In this document: positions 44,946 to 56,408 of the stretch, piece after piece
How positions within the stretch are numbered: the first letter of the stretch is position 1
Layout of the letters: each line of letters begins with the position of its first letter
Assembly (NCBI GenBank): GCA_028753945.1
Contig: JAPNXP010000005.1
Location: forward strand, 4,216,001 to 4,280,000
Direction of reading: 5' to 3'
DNA from: Hexactinellida sp. DTS-2022
Lineage: Eukaryota > Porifera > Hexactinellida
Length of the DNA stretch: 64,000 nucleotides
Position numbers and translations under genes: made by a program
Notes under the pieces: model-generated
Database searches by the model: none
Seen by the model: the letters and a program-made list of their open reading frames with translations, nothing else
Told to the model about the DNA's origin: nothing

Positions 44946-46860
44946 TCTCACCATTAAACCATTATTATGGAGGTAAATCCAGGGTTGCAAAATATTCGAT
45001 TTATAAATAGTAATAAAGTTCTACATCTCAATAAACAATTCTTTTTGCAGGAGCTGGGTTAGTGAATTAGTTAATTTAATTGATAGCAATAATTAACATA
45101 ATAAATCTCATCGTTAGGCAGAACCAAAATCCTAGATTACTTATCTTAAATTACGTAATTCCATTGATAGTCTTATTATAGGAAGCTAATGTTATTCTTA
45201 TTATAGGAAGCTAATGTTATTGACCTTTGTTATATAAAGCCAAATGGTGGCACTCAAATGGTGGCACATGACCTTTGTTATATAAAGCCTTACTACTGAG
45301 TAGATTTTGCTGGACCATGGATTACTTAAAGGCCATTGATTATTAGCTATCCATAACTAGTTGAATGAAATATATATCGAAATTATAAATGGAATATTGA
45401 CACATTCCTCGGTTGCCAGGGAAATCTATGTTTCAAAAAAAGAGCCATAACTCAAAAACTATCGATTTTATGTAAACTATGCTAGTACTGATCTATCCGC
45501 AATTGGTAACTTCCTATTGATTGATAATACATTTTCTAAACCTAACTTCAATAATCTTTGAGATAATGAGAAATTTATTACTTAATTCTTTATATGGTAA
45601 TACACTCATTATCTCAATGAATGGGTCAAGACGGTTTAAAGGCATTTGACTTTATTAAACGGAAATTTCTTAGCACTTTTACAATGAATTGGATAACAAC
45701 CTAATCATAATGTTGCACAATTTATTGGAATTTACTGTATTAATAAAATCTTATAATTTGGTTTATTACAATTTCTATCTTCCGAAATAAAGTACTTATT
45801 ACGTAATTGATATATTATTTAAACACGATACTATTCTCGTTAAAAATTATGGTAAATCCATTATTTATATTGACGTAAAGTGGGGAAATGAATTTAATTG
45901 CAATAGTAAATTTAAGTAATACTGCTTAGTAAATAACATTTCATTGAGATCAATACACTTTAGGCATAGAAATTATATGGGAGTATAAAATTAGCCTAAG
46001 GTATTTATAGAACTTTATTTTATGCGTATACCATTTTCGTATGTAAAGTCGTCGTCAAATAAATTATTAATTTGTGACTGAAATAGGAGTTCAAACTCGA
46101 TACTGACAACTCGTGCTATCAATCTTGGCAGAAACATTATTGAAAATAGATGTAGTACTTACTCTCTTCTTGACACAAATATGTATACTAGTTATATGCT
46201 TATTGATTAGTTGTTAGTTAATGACTGCAAATAAATTAATTGTTATCTTACAATTGAAGGGATAGCTCAAACGTTAAGTAACCTTTCCAAGGAGGGCTGG
46301 TTATCCAATGTGTGACAGACCAACCCTTTTGTATTACAAAATGGTTAAATTTTTAAAGGTTTTACATACAAACGAGAGTTAACATCACATTATAATATAA
46401 ACATAGATAATGTCTAACCCCGGATCAGCCATGAGTATTAAGTGTGAATCGTTACCAGAACAGATCCCCTCCACATTTCACACTATCGTATTTTACGTAT
46501 AGAGGAGACTCTCGTTAATACGAAGTACGAACAAGAATAAGGTGAGATATCGGTTAAGGTGTACAAACTTACTACAAAGTATACTTCCCCTAGCTGCCTA
46601 GCCTATACAAATGCAAGCAAGTGACTCCGGTTTATATGAATTTCTGGTGTAATTAAGAATAAATTTCTAGTCTCCTGGTGTTCATAAATTTCAAAAGATT
46701 GTAATGAACCACATACGTTTAAAGTCGTCTAATTGGCTTATAAAATGTGTCTCCTTAACATTACACACTGGAAATTTCATAAGAGCTGCTAAAATATCAA
46801 AATACCGTAGTATGACTAGCTACTGTAGAATTTTGTTTTGTTGTTGATTCCGTAAGTTAA
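44946..46860. other. non-coding stretch around the foldback remnant
   Basis: No gene. A 27-bp duplication (TCTTATTATAGGAAGCTAA) sits at 45170-45225 and a GGTGGCACTCAAATGGTGGCAC duplication, with nearby TTGTTATATAAAGCC copies, at 45226-45290. The rest (45640-46860) is AT-rich, without recognisable structure, and may include regulatory sequence for the ACBP gene; nothing supports this directly. Confidence 0.5.
45309..45635. mobile_element. degenerate single-arm copy of the 1067-bp foldback
   Basis: Matches one arm from CCATGGATTACTTAAAG through CACATTCCTCGGTTGCC and GGTAACTTCCTATT to the loop, with many differences and short losses. The other arm is absent. Clearly older than the two full copies. 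Confidence 0.8.
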
Positions 46861-46864
46861 CATA

Positions 46865-47322
46865 CAGTCAACTCCCGTTATAACCAAGTCAGATATAACG
46901 AAGTACCTGCTTATAACGAAGTCATTCACTGGTCCGGAAATCCTTCTATCGTATTACATTATAAAAACTTCGGTTACAACGAAATGGATATAACGAAACT
47001 CTGCTTATAACGAAGTCATTTAAATCCCATATAACCGTAACAATAATAACCGGAGTAAAATTAATAGATAACCGGAGTAAAATTAGTTGATTAGAGACTA
47101 TATATATACGTAGTCTCTAATCTATTAATTTTACTCCGGTTATAACGAACTCCGGTTATAACGATTTCTACTTATAACGAACTCCGGTTATAACGAAATT
47201 TGTTCATAATTTTTCCGGTTACAACGAAATCCAAATTGTAATGAACTCTTTTAATAACGAACTCCGGTCATAACGAAATGTAACTACGGTCCCGAGCACT
47301 TCGTTATAACGGGAGTTGACTG
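46865..47322. mobile_element. mariner/pogo-like MITE, CAGTCAACTCCCG family
   Basis: Ends CAGTCAACTCCCGTTATAAC / GTTATAACGGGAGTTGACTG; TA on the left, CA on the right. The inside is a series of TATAACGAA(CTCCGG) repeats with a small ACGTAGTCTCTAATC fold-back near 47080-47125. It ends 266 bp before the ACBP start codon. Confidence 0.85.
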
Positions 47323-47587
47323 CAATTTGACATATTGGTTGGTGTGACTGATTGAGTGTGGTGAAATAGGTATGTTAGTTTGACACATACTACAATAAAT
47401 ACCTATGATCAAATTATTCAGAGAGAAATTCTTGTGTTTCATATCTACCAAATGCCATAAATATAATGTTTCATGTCCTCATTATCAGTGAAACATAAGA
47501 AACTTCATATTAAAACCAATCCATTACATCTGTAAATTAAAATTGTAGAATGTTTATTCTTGTAATTTTTTATTCGTTTATTTAACT

Positions 47588-47917
47588 ATGGCTAGTGCAG
47601 GCGATTTAGACGTAAAATTCACCAAGGCATCGGATTTTTTCCGTGCTTATCCAAAAGGAGGTAAAATTCAACTAACCAACGACCAAAATTTGAAATATTA
47701 TTACCTTTTCAAGATAGCAACAGTTGGCAAATGCAATATTCCATCTCCTGGGTTTGAAGATATGGTAGGAAAAGCTAAATGGGCTGCCTGGAATGATAAA
47801 GGTGAAATGACTCAAGAAGAGGCTAAGAAGCAGTACATACAAGCGCTGACTGGTTTACTGAATGAGTTCGAAAAGACACCAGAGGAAGAAGAACTGCTCA
47901 AGTCTATCGCTCTTTAG
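47588..47917 (+). CDS. acyl-CoA-binding protein
   Basis: A complete 109-aa frame, MASAGDLDVKFTKASDFFRA to KSIAL. The acyl-CoA-binding (ACBP/DBI) fold is plain: YYYLFKIATVGKCN (helix 2 with the Tyr and Lys-type ligand contacts), PGFEDMVGKAKWAAWND (helix 3, K-W-x-A-W core) and EEAKKQYIQAL (helix 4). These cytosolic proteins carry C12-C22 acyl-CoA esters between synthesis and use and buffer free acyl-CoA. At about 87 residues for the core it is a little longer at both ends, as in ACBD-type N-terminal domains. There is no intron, unlike most animal orthologues as I recall them, so it may be an intron-poor paralogue or a retrocopy. The frame is intact and a Kozak-like ACTATGG surrounds the ATG. 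It is the only clearly intact host gene here. Confidence 0.92.
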   Translation: MASAGDLDVKFTKASDFFRAYPKGGKIQLTNDQNLKYYYLFKIATVGKCNIPSPGFEDMVGKAKWAAWNDKGEMTQEEAKKQYIQALTGLLNEFEKTPEEEELLKSIAL

Positions 47918-48169
47918 AATTAATTATTAGATTTGTAGTTTCTTAGGCACAATAGCGCAATATATATTCCTTCTTAATAATTGCGATATTTCTATATAAT
48001 TAAATTGTTTCGAATCCTCCCAGTAAAGTAGATGCAGAAAGAAAGAGTATTTTGCAGGGAAAAACTCGAAGTAAATTGGATATTTTGAGTAGGAACAGGT
48101 GTCCCAACCGGGATACGGACAGTTCGCTACATGGATAGAACCCTGCTGCGAGTAGGCCCCTATTTAAAT

Positions 48170-48379
48170 CAGTTGCGGCGCTAGAATGGGGCTAGCGCCC
48201 CATCTGAATCTTTGTCAGCTCCATCGTCCACAGTGGGTGTGATGATTATTTAATGATTATTTTTAAAATTAAGTACAAATGGTTATTAGTTCAAAAGAAC
48301 AGCAAGCTGTGTCAGCCCAATAAAGAAATAATCAGCCCGTTTTAGCCCCATCAGTGGTGGCGCGCTAGCGCCGCCCCTG
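48170..48379. mobile_element. 210-bp MITE, GCGGCGCTAG family
   Basis: Ends CAGTTGCGGCGCTAG / CTAGCGCCGCCCCTG; outer ATTTAAAT and ATTGTAAT match at 6 of 8. Orphan ends of the same family lie at 7605-7618 and 22905-22921. Confidence 0.7.
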
Positions 48380-48807
48380 ATTGTAATATTCAAAATCCCA
48401 TTCCAACGGGTATAATAGGTAAACAAGAATGTTGATTACGAAATTTGTGTTGTTATCTTCAAATATAAACTATGTTGCGGATGAGTAATCCGTCACCAAA
48501 CTACCAAGACAGAAGGATCGTTTCTATAAAAATTGAGATATAAATGGAATTTATATTTTTGATTAATTAAGATCAAACAACTAGTTCTATCTTGATTCTT
48601 CAGAACTTTAAAACAGCTGACTTGATGTGTGATAAATTAATATTTAAAGCCCTTGAATTTACGAGAGCATGACTTCTAGTATCAATTGTGTTGACAATAA
48701 CAAAAGTTTCAGGTTATAAAAGCAAGGGAAATAACTTTCCAATAAATTTATTACTTGTTCATGGCTGACCCATTACCTCAACATTTTCGGCTGATCAGGT
48801 AAAGCAA

Positions 48808-49066
48808 GAGTAATAAAGAAAGGTACAAGTTGATAGAAGGTGGCTTTGTTTATGACAGGCAGAGAATCATAGGAGACACAACTCACTGGCAGTGTGAGAG
48901 GAGAGGATTATGTAAGGCCAGAGTTCACACCAATGGTATGACAATTGTGAAACGAACAGGTGAACATCTGCATGAACCGGACGAGCAGAAAATTGAGTGT
49001 ATTGTACTAGAGGCGGGAGTGAAGAGAAAAGCTCGAGACTGTCCGTGTAGCGAAGTGTCCTTGTAG
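48808..49066 (+). CDS. FLYWCH zinc-finger exon inside the TIR element
   Basis: The frame reads KERYKLIEGGFVYDRQRIIG, then THWQCERRGLCKARVHT, then GEHLHEPDEQ. This is a full FLYWCH finger: the W-x-C-x(6)-C pair followed by H-x-H. The remainder (ECIVLEAGVKRKARDCPCSE) continues into the terminal repeat and stops at 49066. FLYWCH fingers bind DNA and occur both in host regulators and in Mutator-like or Ginger-type transposases. Its place between inverted repeats favours a transposon origin. Any transposase catalytic part is missing. Confidence 0.7.
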
Positions 49067-49260
49067 CTAAGTGTCCTGTAGCGAACTGTCCGTATCCCGT
49101 TCCAACCTTGGTATCCACGGAACAATTACTTGTTCCCATATTTTATATAAGTTATTTCATTTTACTGTGCCGACTATACTATAAGTATAGTTTCATTTTA
49201 TATCAATAGTACAGTATACTATATATATTTTTGTCTGAAAATTTCAACCATAATATAATG

Positions 49261-50302
49261 ACCGTATTTCCCCGAATAAGCGCCGAGGGCCCCAGTGGTG
49301 TCATGCTGTGAGCGGGTGGGAGCGCCGCTCCCACAGTTTTTCAGATTGTGGAAGCGCCGCTCCCATGCTTTACTTTTAAATTATATCATTTGCTTTTGAT
49401 GACACTATAACAAGTTATTAACAAAAGGCTCAGAAATCTGCCCAATATACACGTGGAGTTAAAACTAGTAATTCCCAATCTCAGGAGTATAATGAGATAT
49501 GAAGTACAGTCAACTCCCGTTATAACGAAGTGCTCGGGCCTCGGGACCGTGGTTTCATTTCGTTATAAGCAGAGTTTGTTATAACCGGAGTTCGTTATAA
49601 CCGGAGTAAAATCAATAGCTTAGAGGGTATATGGGATTTAAATCACTCCGTTATAAGCGGATTTCGTTAATTCCATTTCTGTGTAGCCAAATTTTTAATA
49701 ATGTAATATGATAGAAGGATTTCCCGACCATTGAATGACTTCGTTATAGCTTATAAGCATGTACTTCGTTATATCCGACTTGGTTATAACGGAAGTTGAC
49801 TGTACTAGAGGTTTGGCATTTGTGAGTAATTACTTATCATTTAGTTGTCAATTTATTCGATTTTTGGAATCACACTACCGCTCCCATAGTTATAAATTGA
49901 GCAGAGCACCACTGGTTAGCCCCCCCCCTGAAATTATTTTTTGAGAAAAAAGACCCCCCTGAGATTTTTCTGACCCCCCTCTCAGGGGGGGGTTTAATTA
50001 ACTAAAGCGAAATTTATATTACCCCCCCCCCCATGAGGTAAAGGTCGAGATCCATCACTGGCTGGGAACTTGAATAAGTGCCGGGTCAATAAAAATGACA
50101 TTGGTATTATAAAATTTAACCACATTAGTTGATCATTGCAATGTAATTCCATTGATTTTGGCAACTTCGGTAGGTATACTGTTGGTGAAACCATTAGAAC
50201 CGACTTAAATATCATATTCTGGATTTTTCACAAAAATTTCAGGATAATTTTGGCCCACGAAAACAATAAGCGCCGGGGCGCTTATTCGGGGAAATACGAT
50301 AT
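49261..50302. mobile_element. TIR element with nested insertions
   Basis: Ends CCGTATTTCCCCGAATAAGC / GCTTATTCGGGGAAATACG are inverted. The inside is GGGAGCGCCGCTCCCAC palindromes, the pogo-like MITE 49507-49802, and C-rich runs (49919-50033, up to 13 C) with their inverted partner GGGGGGGG near 49985. Non-coding. Confidence 0.8.
49507..49802. mobile_element. mariner/pogo-like MITE, CAGTCAACTCCCG family
   Basis: Ends CAGTCAACTCCCGTTATAAC / GTTATAACGGAAGTTGACTG, TA on both sides. Nested in the 49261-50302 element. Confidence 0.9.
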
Positions 50303-50334
50303 ATAAGTTTAGAAGTTATAATTATACTCGCGAA

Positions 50335-50517
50335 CAGTGTTTTTTTAAAGGATTTGCTTAGAGGGCCCTACCAACAATTAGAGGCCCTCACCCCAACAAT
50401 TAGAGGCCCTCACTCTACATTTCATGATATTGAGCACTTAGCACGTTAAAAATTAGAGACCCATTGAGAAAAATTAGAAGCCCATTTGGGCCTCTAATTT
50501 GCCTTAAAAAAACACTG
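50335..50517. mobile_element. 183-bp hAT MITE
   Basis: Ends CAGTGTTTTTTTAAAGG / CCTTAAAAAAACACTG with a perfect 8-bp duplication CTCGCGAA (50327-50334, 50518-50525). Internal AATTAGAGGCCC is repeated. Confidence 0.95.
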
Positions 50518-50525
50518 CTCGCGAA

Positions 50526-51487
50526 TGCCCTGGGGTCCAAGGTATAGATTGAAAAAATACTCTCATTTTCACTTTAAATTGAAATTAAATTAATTTTCAC
50601 TTTCACTTTCAAAAGGCAACTAGAAGATAACCATCCATAAATATCTTAAATAATTTTCAAATAATTTACACCTCTACTGAATTCCATTTCCTTTTTATAT
50701 ACTGTATATTCTACTTGTCCCCTTCACATTTGCATCAAAATAATTCATCAAAACGAGCCCTTCGGTCTCGCTTGTTTCAATATTATACAGTATACTATAT
50801 ATATAGTACGTACATTAAAAATTTGAGAAAATTGAAAACGTAATCAGCATACTTGTCAACTCAACAAGTATCCACTTGTTTACCTATTTTTGCAAACAAC
50901 TACAATAAATAATCATATTATAAATCTGTAAATGCGAAATTATTCTTGTTTTACATGTACTAATAACATTTTGAAGTTATTCTCTATCTCAATTATATAT
51001 TCTTTTTGTATTCTCCAATCACTTTAATACAATTCTGACAAAACAAACACACAAACAACAATCGAATTTTAATAATATAGACAAAACAAGCACATAAACA
51101 ACAATCGAATTTTATTAATATAGCGAACTTACTGAAAACGCACATTGACTGCAACATATGAACGTTTAGTGATTCTGACGAGATTTTTGGGTACAATTTA
51201 TGAGATTTTCAAAATTAGGCCGGGCTCAAATATCGGTTCCTATCCTATCTGTTTTACCACACATGCACCATAAGTCTGTTCATAGGCGCCGAAACTCTCC
51301 AGCACCAGGGGGTGTGTAACTTTATATTTAAATGTGAAAGGTCAAACCGTAAAAAAACCCTGGTATAGATTTCATATGTGATATAGTAAAAGAGTTTGTT
51401 ATATAATATTAGAATATTCGTTCTAGCCCTAGTTATTACAATCTATATTCTTCAATGTGCTTTGTAGAAATTGTATTGTAGTGTAGT
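50526..51487. other. non-coding stretch
   Basis: No gene. A tandem pair of AACAACAATCGAATTTTA(ATT)AATATAG(A/C) lies at 51054-51124. The open frame at 50993-51196 covers this repeat. Confidence 0.5.
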
Positions 51488-51495
51488 ATATAAAC

Positions 51496-51809
51496 TAGTG
51501 GATTCCAATCTTTTCCAAAGAAAGTAATGATATTATCCCCCTAAGCTATATTTTTGCTATAATTCCCCCCAGACTACAATGTAGTATTTCGGTATGGAAA
51601 TAACTGAAAAACAAAGTGAAATATAAATAATACTGTCAATGAGAACTGTCAATATAATCAATACTAGGTATTTTTAATTAGTCAGTGATTAAATAATTCA
51701 GTAAGACAAAGTAATCCAGAAAATTTCATTAATATATCTAAGTATTCATAGTATATGTGGAATTCCTCCCCGAGGATGGCCAAATTCCTCCCAGGTTGAG
51801 AACCACTTG
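51496..51809. mobile_element. 314-bp hAT MITE
   Basis: Ends TAGTGGATTCCAATC / GGTTGAGAACCACTTG with a perfect 8-bp duplication ATATAAAC (51488-51495, 51810-51817). Related to the CAGTGGTTCTTAACC family at 8986. Confidence 0.88.
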
Positions 51810-51822
51810 ATATAAACATCCA

Positions 51823-52453
51823 CAGGGCGGATTACCCTATAAGCTAACTAAGCAATAGCTTGGGGGCTTTCGCAAGTAGGGACCTCAATTGCTGTCAAGG
51901 CCATCGGAGCAGCCCCACATTTTAGGAGCTTCCGATTACTCTATGTTATTCTAGAATATTCCTTTAGGACTGGCACATATTATGACTTCATAGAAAAATT
52001 TGCTCGCCAAATGGTTCGGAAAAAGAAATTTGTGAGCAAGGTATTAAGTAACTGTATTGATGTCCGATCCCATTTAATTGATAATGTGTAGCCTGTACAT
52101 ATTATTGCTTTATTAAAGTAGGGGCGACTTGGCGTTACTAACTTGTATTTAGGAAGAGGTGTTAATCCTCTCTTTTCAGTGCTTAGTCTCTACTTTCAAC
52201 TGTATTCGCCTCTTTTTTTAAGCGAAATTACTATCCTTGGTTCCTCTCATCGGGATTTTAGTTACATCCTATAAAACTCATTGGGTAGGGCCTCCGACAG
52301 TGGACCGACACTCATTTAGCTTAGGGGCCTCAGCAGTGGCGTAGCCAGCCCCGAGTGATTGCCCGGGCACAGAAAGAAGTTTCCCGGGCCTATGCCCCCC
52401 AGGCTCGGGCCTGGCTACGCCACTGGGCCTCAGCATACCTTAGTCCGGCCCTG
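51823..52453. mobile_element. hAT-like element, CAGGGCGGATTA family
   Basis: Ends CAGGGCGGATTACCCTATAA / TTAGTCCGGCCCTG; outside CATCCACA and CATTCACA match at 7 of 8. Carries a nested MITE (52334-52425). Similar ends to 54855-55490. Confidence 0.7.
52334..52425. mobile_element. 92-bp hAT MITE
   Basis: Ends CAGTGGCGTAGCCAG / CTGGCTACGCCACTG with a perfect 8-bp duplication GGCCTCAG (52326-52333, 52426-52433). Confidence 0.95.
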
Positions 52454-52876
52454 CATTCACATATCAAAATATAAAATTGTAATTCAATTACAAGCACTTA
52501 GTTTCAACCCATATCAGTGTGTCGAGTTAGCAATTTTCTGTAAGTTGGAAAAGCTGGCATAGTGGTTGGTATAGGACGTAAACGGGTGATGCGCAAGAGA
52601 TCAGGTCATGGCCTGACCACTTTCTTCATTCTATATAGGTAGGGCCTGACCACTATTGATTTCTTCTGCCTTCCTTGATAAAAACAACAATCAAGCCTTT
52701 CTCGGCTACACAGGTTGGAAAGTTGACACTACGAATCAATTCACTTGGTAATAACTCATATTTTAATTTTACCTTAATTAAAGATATTTAATAATAAATT
52801 ATTACTAATAATCCAATATTACATATAAAAGACAAATACGTAGTATAACCAAACTATTCTGTGTATTACATCACTT

Positions 52877-53640
52877 AAAAAATCTAAACTTACATCTGTG
52901 CCAACAGCAAGTTCCTTTGAAGGCATTATATTTTTGTGGTTGGTGGATTGATAGTGCCTCCGAAAGAACATGCTGTCGGCACAGCTGCAATTTTAGATGT
53001 TTTACTGTGCCGCATATACTATAATAGTATAGTAGTCCAGTATTGAAATGACTGCCTTGGTATATTATTATTGGTCCGTATCCTCTCCACAGAACATAGT
53101 TCTATTAACTATTAACTAAAATTTAGGACAGGTGTCTAATGCGTTACAGATGTGCACCTGGGATCACCATTTTTGATTGTAATATTTTAGACACATTTTT
53201 ACACCTGTTTTATGTCACAACAGGAACAATAAATGGGCCCGAATATTCAATTTATATGCATTCTACGTATGGATAATTTATTACCACACATTTTCACAGT
53301 CACGAATTTTCAAATTGGGCTTAGTTTGTACCATAATTGAATTGCAAATTTCCTTTGTTTACTAACACGTCTGTTAAATTGAATGTGTTGAATCTAATTC
53401 TATTGTGAGATCGACTAGGCATCTATTTTCTATTTGAAAACTAAGATTCTACATTCCATTACAACGACAGCTTTAGGTGAATATGTTTAACTGTGCAAAA
53501 ATACTCTCATACAACAGTTTTATTAATATACTGACGTATTTAATTAAAATTAAATTGGTCAGTATGAAAATATAGATACGCTTCCAAATTGTCTAGAGGG
53601 GTATCTAGTGTGCTGAATTCAATATTGCAGTCAAATTCAT
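52877..53640 (-). repeat. older inverted copy of the hairpin-repeat unit
   Basis: Carries the hairpin (about 52877-52998, with differences in one arm), a degraded 18-bp palindrome module near 53003-53040, and the body from GTTACAGATGTGCACCTGGG onward. More diverged than the array copies. Confidence 0.8.
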
Positions 53641-54199
53641 TATCAAATTATAAGCAAATAATTAGACTTCATAAATGTAAGTTGTGTAGCAATGTTGATT
53701 AGGAACAAATACTGATATTTTTTATTACCAGATGAACAAGGAAGAAATACGTTATTAAGAACAGTACTACTATACTAGAACCTAAACAAAGTAATAACTA
53801 TATATAATGTGATAGACGCTAGCTGGGTGGTCTGAGTAAACTAAGGAATCTAAACTAAGAAAACAACTTCGTTACATCACCTTCGCTCCTAAGTAAAGTT
53901 ATTGTAGAGTGGGAACCTGGAACTCGTCTGAAAGATCTCCTTCCCATGCCTCTTCTTGTCGCCATTTAGGCGGATTTCGTTGCCTAGTGGACCGTCGGAC
54001 CCCTGTAGCCCCTTATAATTCCGTTACAGGGTCATCAGTAACCCCCAACTTCTCGGTGTGCTCACATGTAGATTCTGTTTCGCTGGACGAGTCTGGTTCC
54101 GAAAGGGCGTATCCTGTGAAGACTGATCTCGTGCGTCAGCTATTTCGAGTTGCATCTCGATGTTTGGTTTCGTTACACTTTTTGCAAGCGGTTTAGGTG
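53641..54199. other. non-coding stretch
   Basis: No gene recognised. GC content rises from about 53890 on. This may be the edge of the Gypsy element, but no LTR was recognised. Confidence 0.4.
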
Positions 54200-54854
54200 C
54201 ACTAGCTTCTCTTTTCCATTCCGGGTTCTGAGCTTAACGTTCGGACCTCTCCTTGATAGCACTAGATATGGCCCTTAAAAGTGTGGGCTTAGGCAACTTC
54301 TCCTCCTCTGGTTCTTTACGTAGACCCAGTCACCTGTATGACGAATTGTGTCTTTCTTGCCTCTATCGTACTCTGTCTTCATTCTGGCTCTAGCCTCAGT
54401 GAGATTATCGTTAACCTGCTTGTTAACAAGATCCTCCATGTCTTGCAATTCTTCGACCCACTCCAAAACGGAGTTGTACGTGTCTTGTAGTGCTAGATCT
54501 CATTCTGTCCTAAATGTGGGTTTCGGATCTACCCCATACATAATTATATAAGGCGTAAACCCGGTACTTGTATTTGGTACGGCGTTCAAGGTGTAACTCA
54601 CACGGGAAAGCAGAGTCGGCCAGTCCTTGTCTTCTAAGTCGTGTTCTGCGATCAGACACCTGATTATTTGTTTAACGGCCCGGATTCCTATCTCAGCCTG
54701 ACCGTCCCCTTCTGGGTGATAGGCGGAACTGTGTTTATTTATGATGCCATGTTTTGCAAGGAAGTCTCTAACTTCAGCGCCGTCCACACTTGGGCCTTGG
54801 TCGCTAAGCATTGATATAGGTGGTCCATGGCGAAAGATCCATCCGTCACTCAAT

Positions 54855-55490
54855 CAGGGGCGGATTAAGGGCCTAGTAGGCCTGGAGCTGAATAATTTTG
54901 ATGGGCCTACCTAATTGACCATCATTCTATACAAACAAATTTTATTTATTCTGTAATTAAAATATTTTTGGTACACTATGAGTCTATGAAGCTACTTTAC
55001 GTGCTTTCTACTTGCGAAATATTTAATCGCAGACTCCACATCAATTTCTTGCAAAGTTAATTTCTATGCACAGTAGAGAAAGTGCACTCAACCGATTCTG
55101 TCCCATAGTTGACCGCAATTCGTTCTTAACCCTTTTCAATGTTGAAAAAGAACGTTACCCACTACAGTTAGTGACCATTTAAAGATAAATATATACTTAG
55201 TGTGATTAACATATTCGGGAACTGACAAAAATTAATCTCACAATGAAAACCTAACTATTGTTTAGTCAAAAATTAATTGGACACGTGTAGAGTTAGGAGT
55301 ACATCCACATAAATTATTTTCCAATAAAATAGTCATCTAACGTGATGAGAATTTGCCATAATTCTACTTGAAGCCTGCATATTGGCTAAGCCTTCGGGGC
55401 TATGGCACAATGTGGTGGGGCCAGGTGGGCCTATTTTGAAGATGGACCTGGGGCTGCAGCCCCATCAGCCCCCGCCTTAATCTGGCCCTG
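54855..55490. mobile_element. 636-bp non-autonomous hAT element
   Basis: Ends CAGGGGCGGATTAAGGGCC / CCGCCTTAATCTGGCCCTG with a perfect 8-bp duplication CACTCAAT (54847-54854, 55491-55498). Inserted in the Gypsy fossil. Confidence 0.95.
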
Positions 55491-56408
55491 CACTCAATCC
55501 TTGGATAATCGAGTGCGATTCCTGGTCAAAGAGTGGAAGTAACTCTATGTGTTTGGAAAACGTATCAATGAGCAGGAGGAAATGCTTATGATTCGTGCTG
55601 GCATACGGCAACATACCTACGTCGTATGCAATCGCATCTCTTGGTCTATTGGCCTGTACTGAGGGAATAAGTTTCTCAGGTGGCGCATTCTTTGGTTTAT
55701 TTCGGGCACAAATGACACATTTCCTACAAAAACTCTCGATGTCGCTGTTCATTTTTCTCCAAAAGAAACTGTTTCGAACGAGTAGCGTCGTTTTATCACT
55801 CCCAAAGTGACCGTCGTTGTGTACTAAGCTCATGATCTTTTCTCTCATAGATTGAAGGACAATTATTTTTCTTCCTCTATAAAGAAGTTCCCCAAATATC
55901 TTCATCCCGATGTGACTTCTGAATGGCCCGTGGTCTATTTTCTGCGTTTTCTCCAGTTGGCTCATGGATGATGCTATCGTTATGTCGCCCCTTTGGGCAT
56001 TTATCAGCTCTTCGTGGAGTGAGTTACTCTCGATGTAGATGTGCCTTTCGAAGCATTGGTCCTCATCGTTAACCCCCGGGGCGATTCCACAACTTTCTCT
56101 GGAAAGATAATCTGCACACACACATTCTCTATTCCTTTGATATACTCTATTGAATAATTGATAGACTCCAGCGTAAGCATCTTCTTCTCGTGTTCCCCAT
56201 TACCATTCCTTACGGTCCCCAGTTAATGCATATAGAGGTTCCGCCACTGTTGCGAACTTGGGTATAAATTCTCTATAGAAGTTGGCCAGTCCCAGGAACC
56301 GCTGAAGTTGCTTCTTACTAGATGGTCTCTGCGCGTTACGAATCTTGTTCAACAGCCGTGGGATTGGACTAGGACCCTTGTGAGACACTATATGTCCAAG
56401 GAATTCCC

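Larger units (their letters stand above)
48085..49140. mobile_element. TIR element containing a FLYWCH exon
   Basis: GTAGGAACAGGTGTCCCAAC through GGATACGGACAGTTCGCTAC on the left matches, inverted, GTAGCGAACTGTCCGTATCC through the GTTCCCAT region on the right. The right end repeats GTAGC(G/T)AA(G/C)TGTCC three times. A MITE (48170-48379) lies just inside the left end. The 3' end of the FLYWCH frame runs into the right TIR. Superfamily not determined, no clear duplication seen. Confidence 0.6.

Noticed and set aside
53909-54196. 95-aa plus-strand frame beside the Gypsy fossil
   Set aside because: Ser-rich with no motif and antisense to the retroelement side; probably a shadow of the retroelement or its edge.
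3943-54199. tRNA, rRNA, snRNA genes and CRISPR arrays
   Set aside because: I looked for T-loop (GGTTCRA) with matching acceptor stems and for regularly spaced short repeats with unique spacers. None was convincing; the regular repeats here are transposon satellites.
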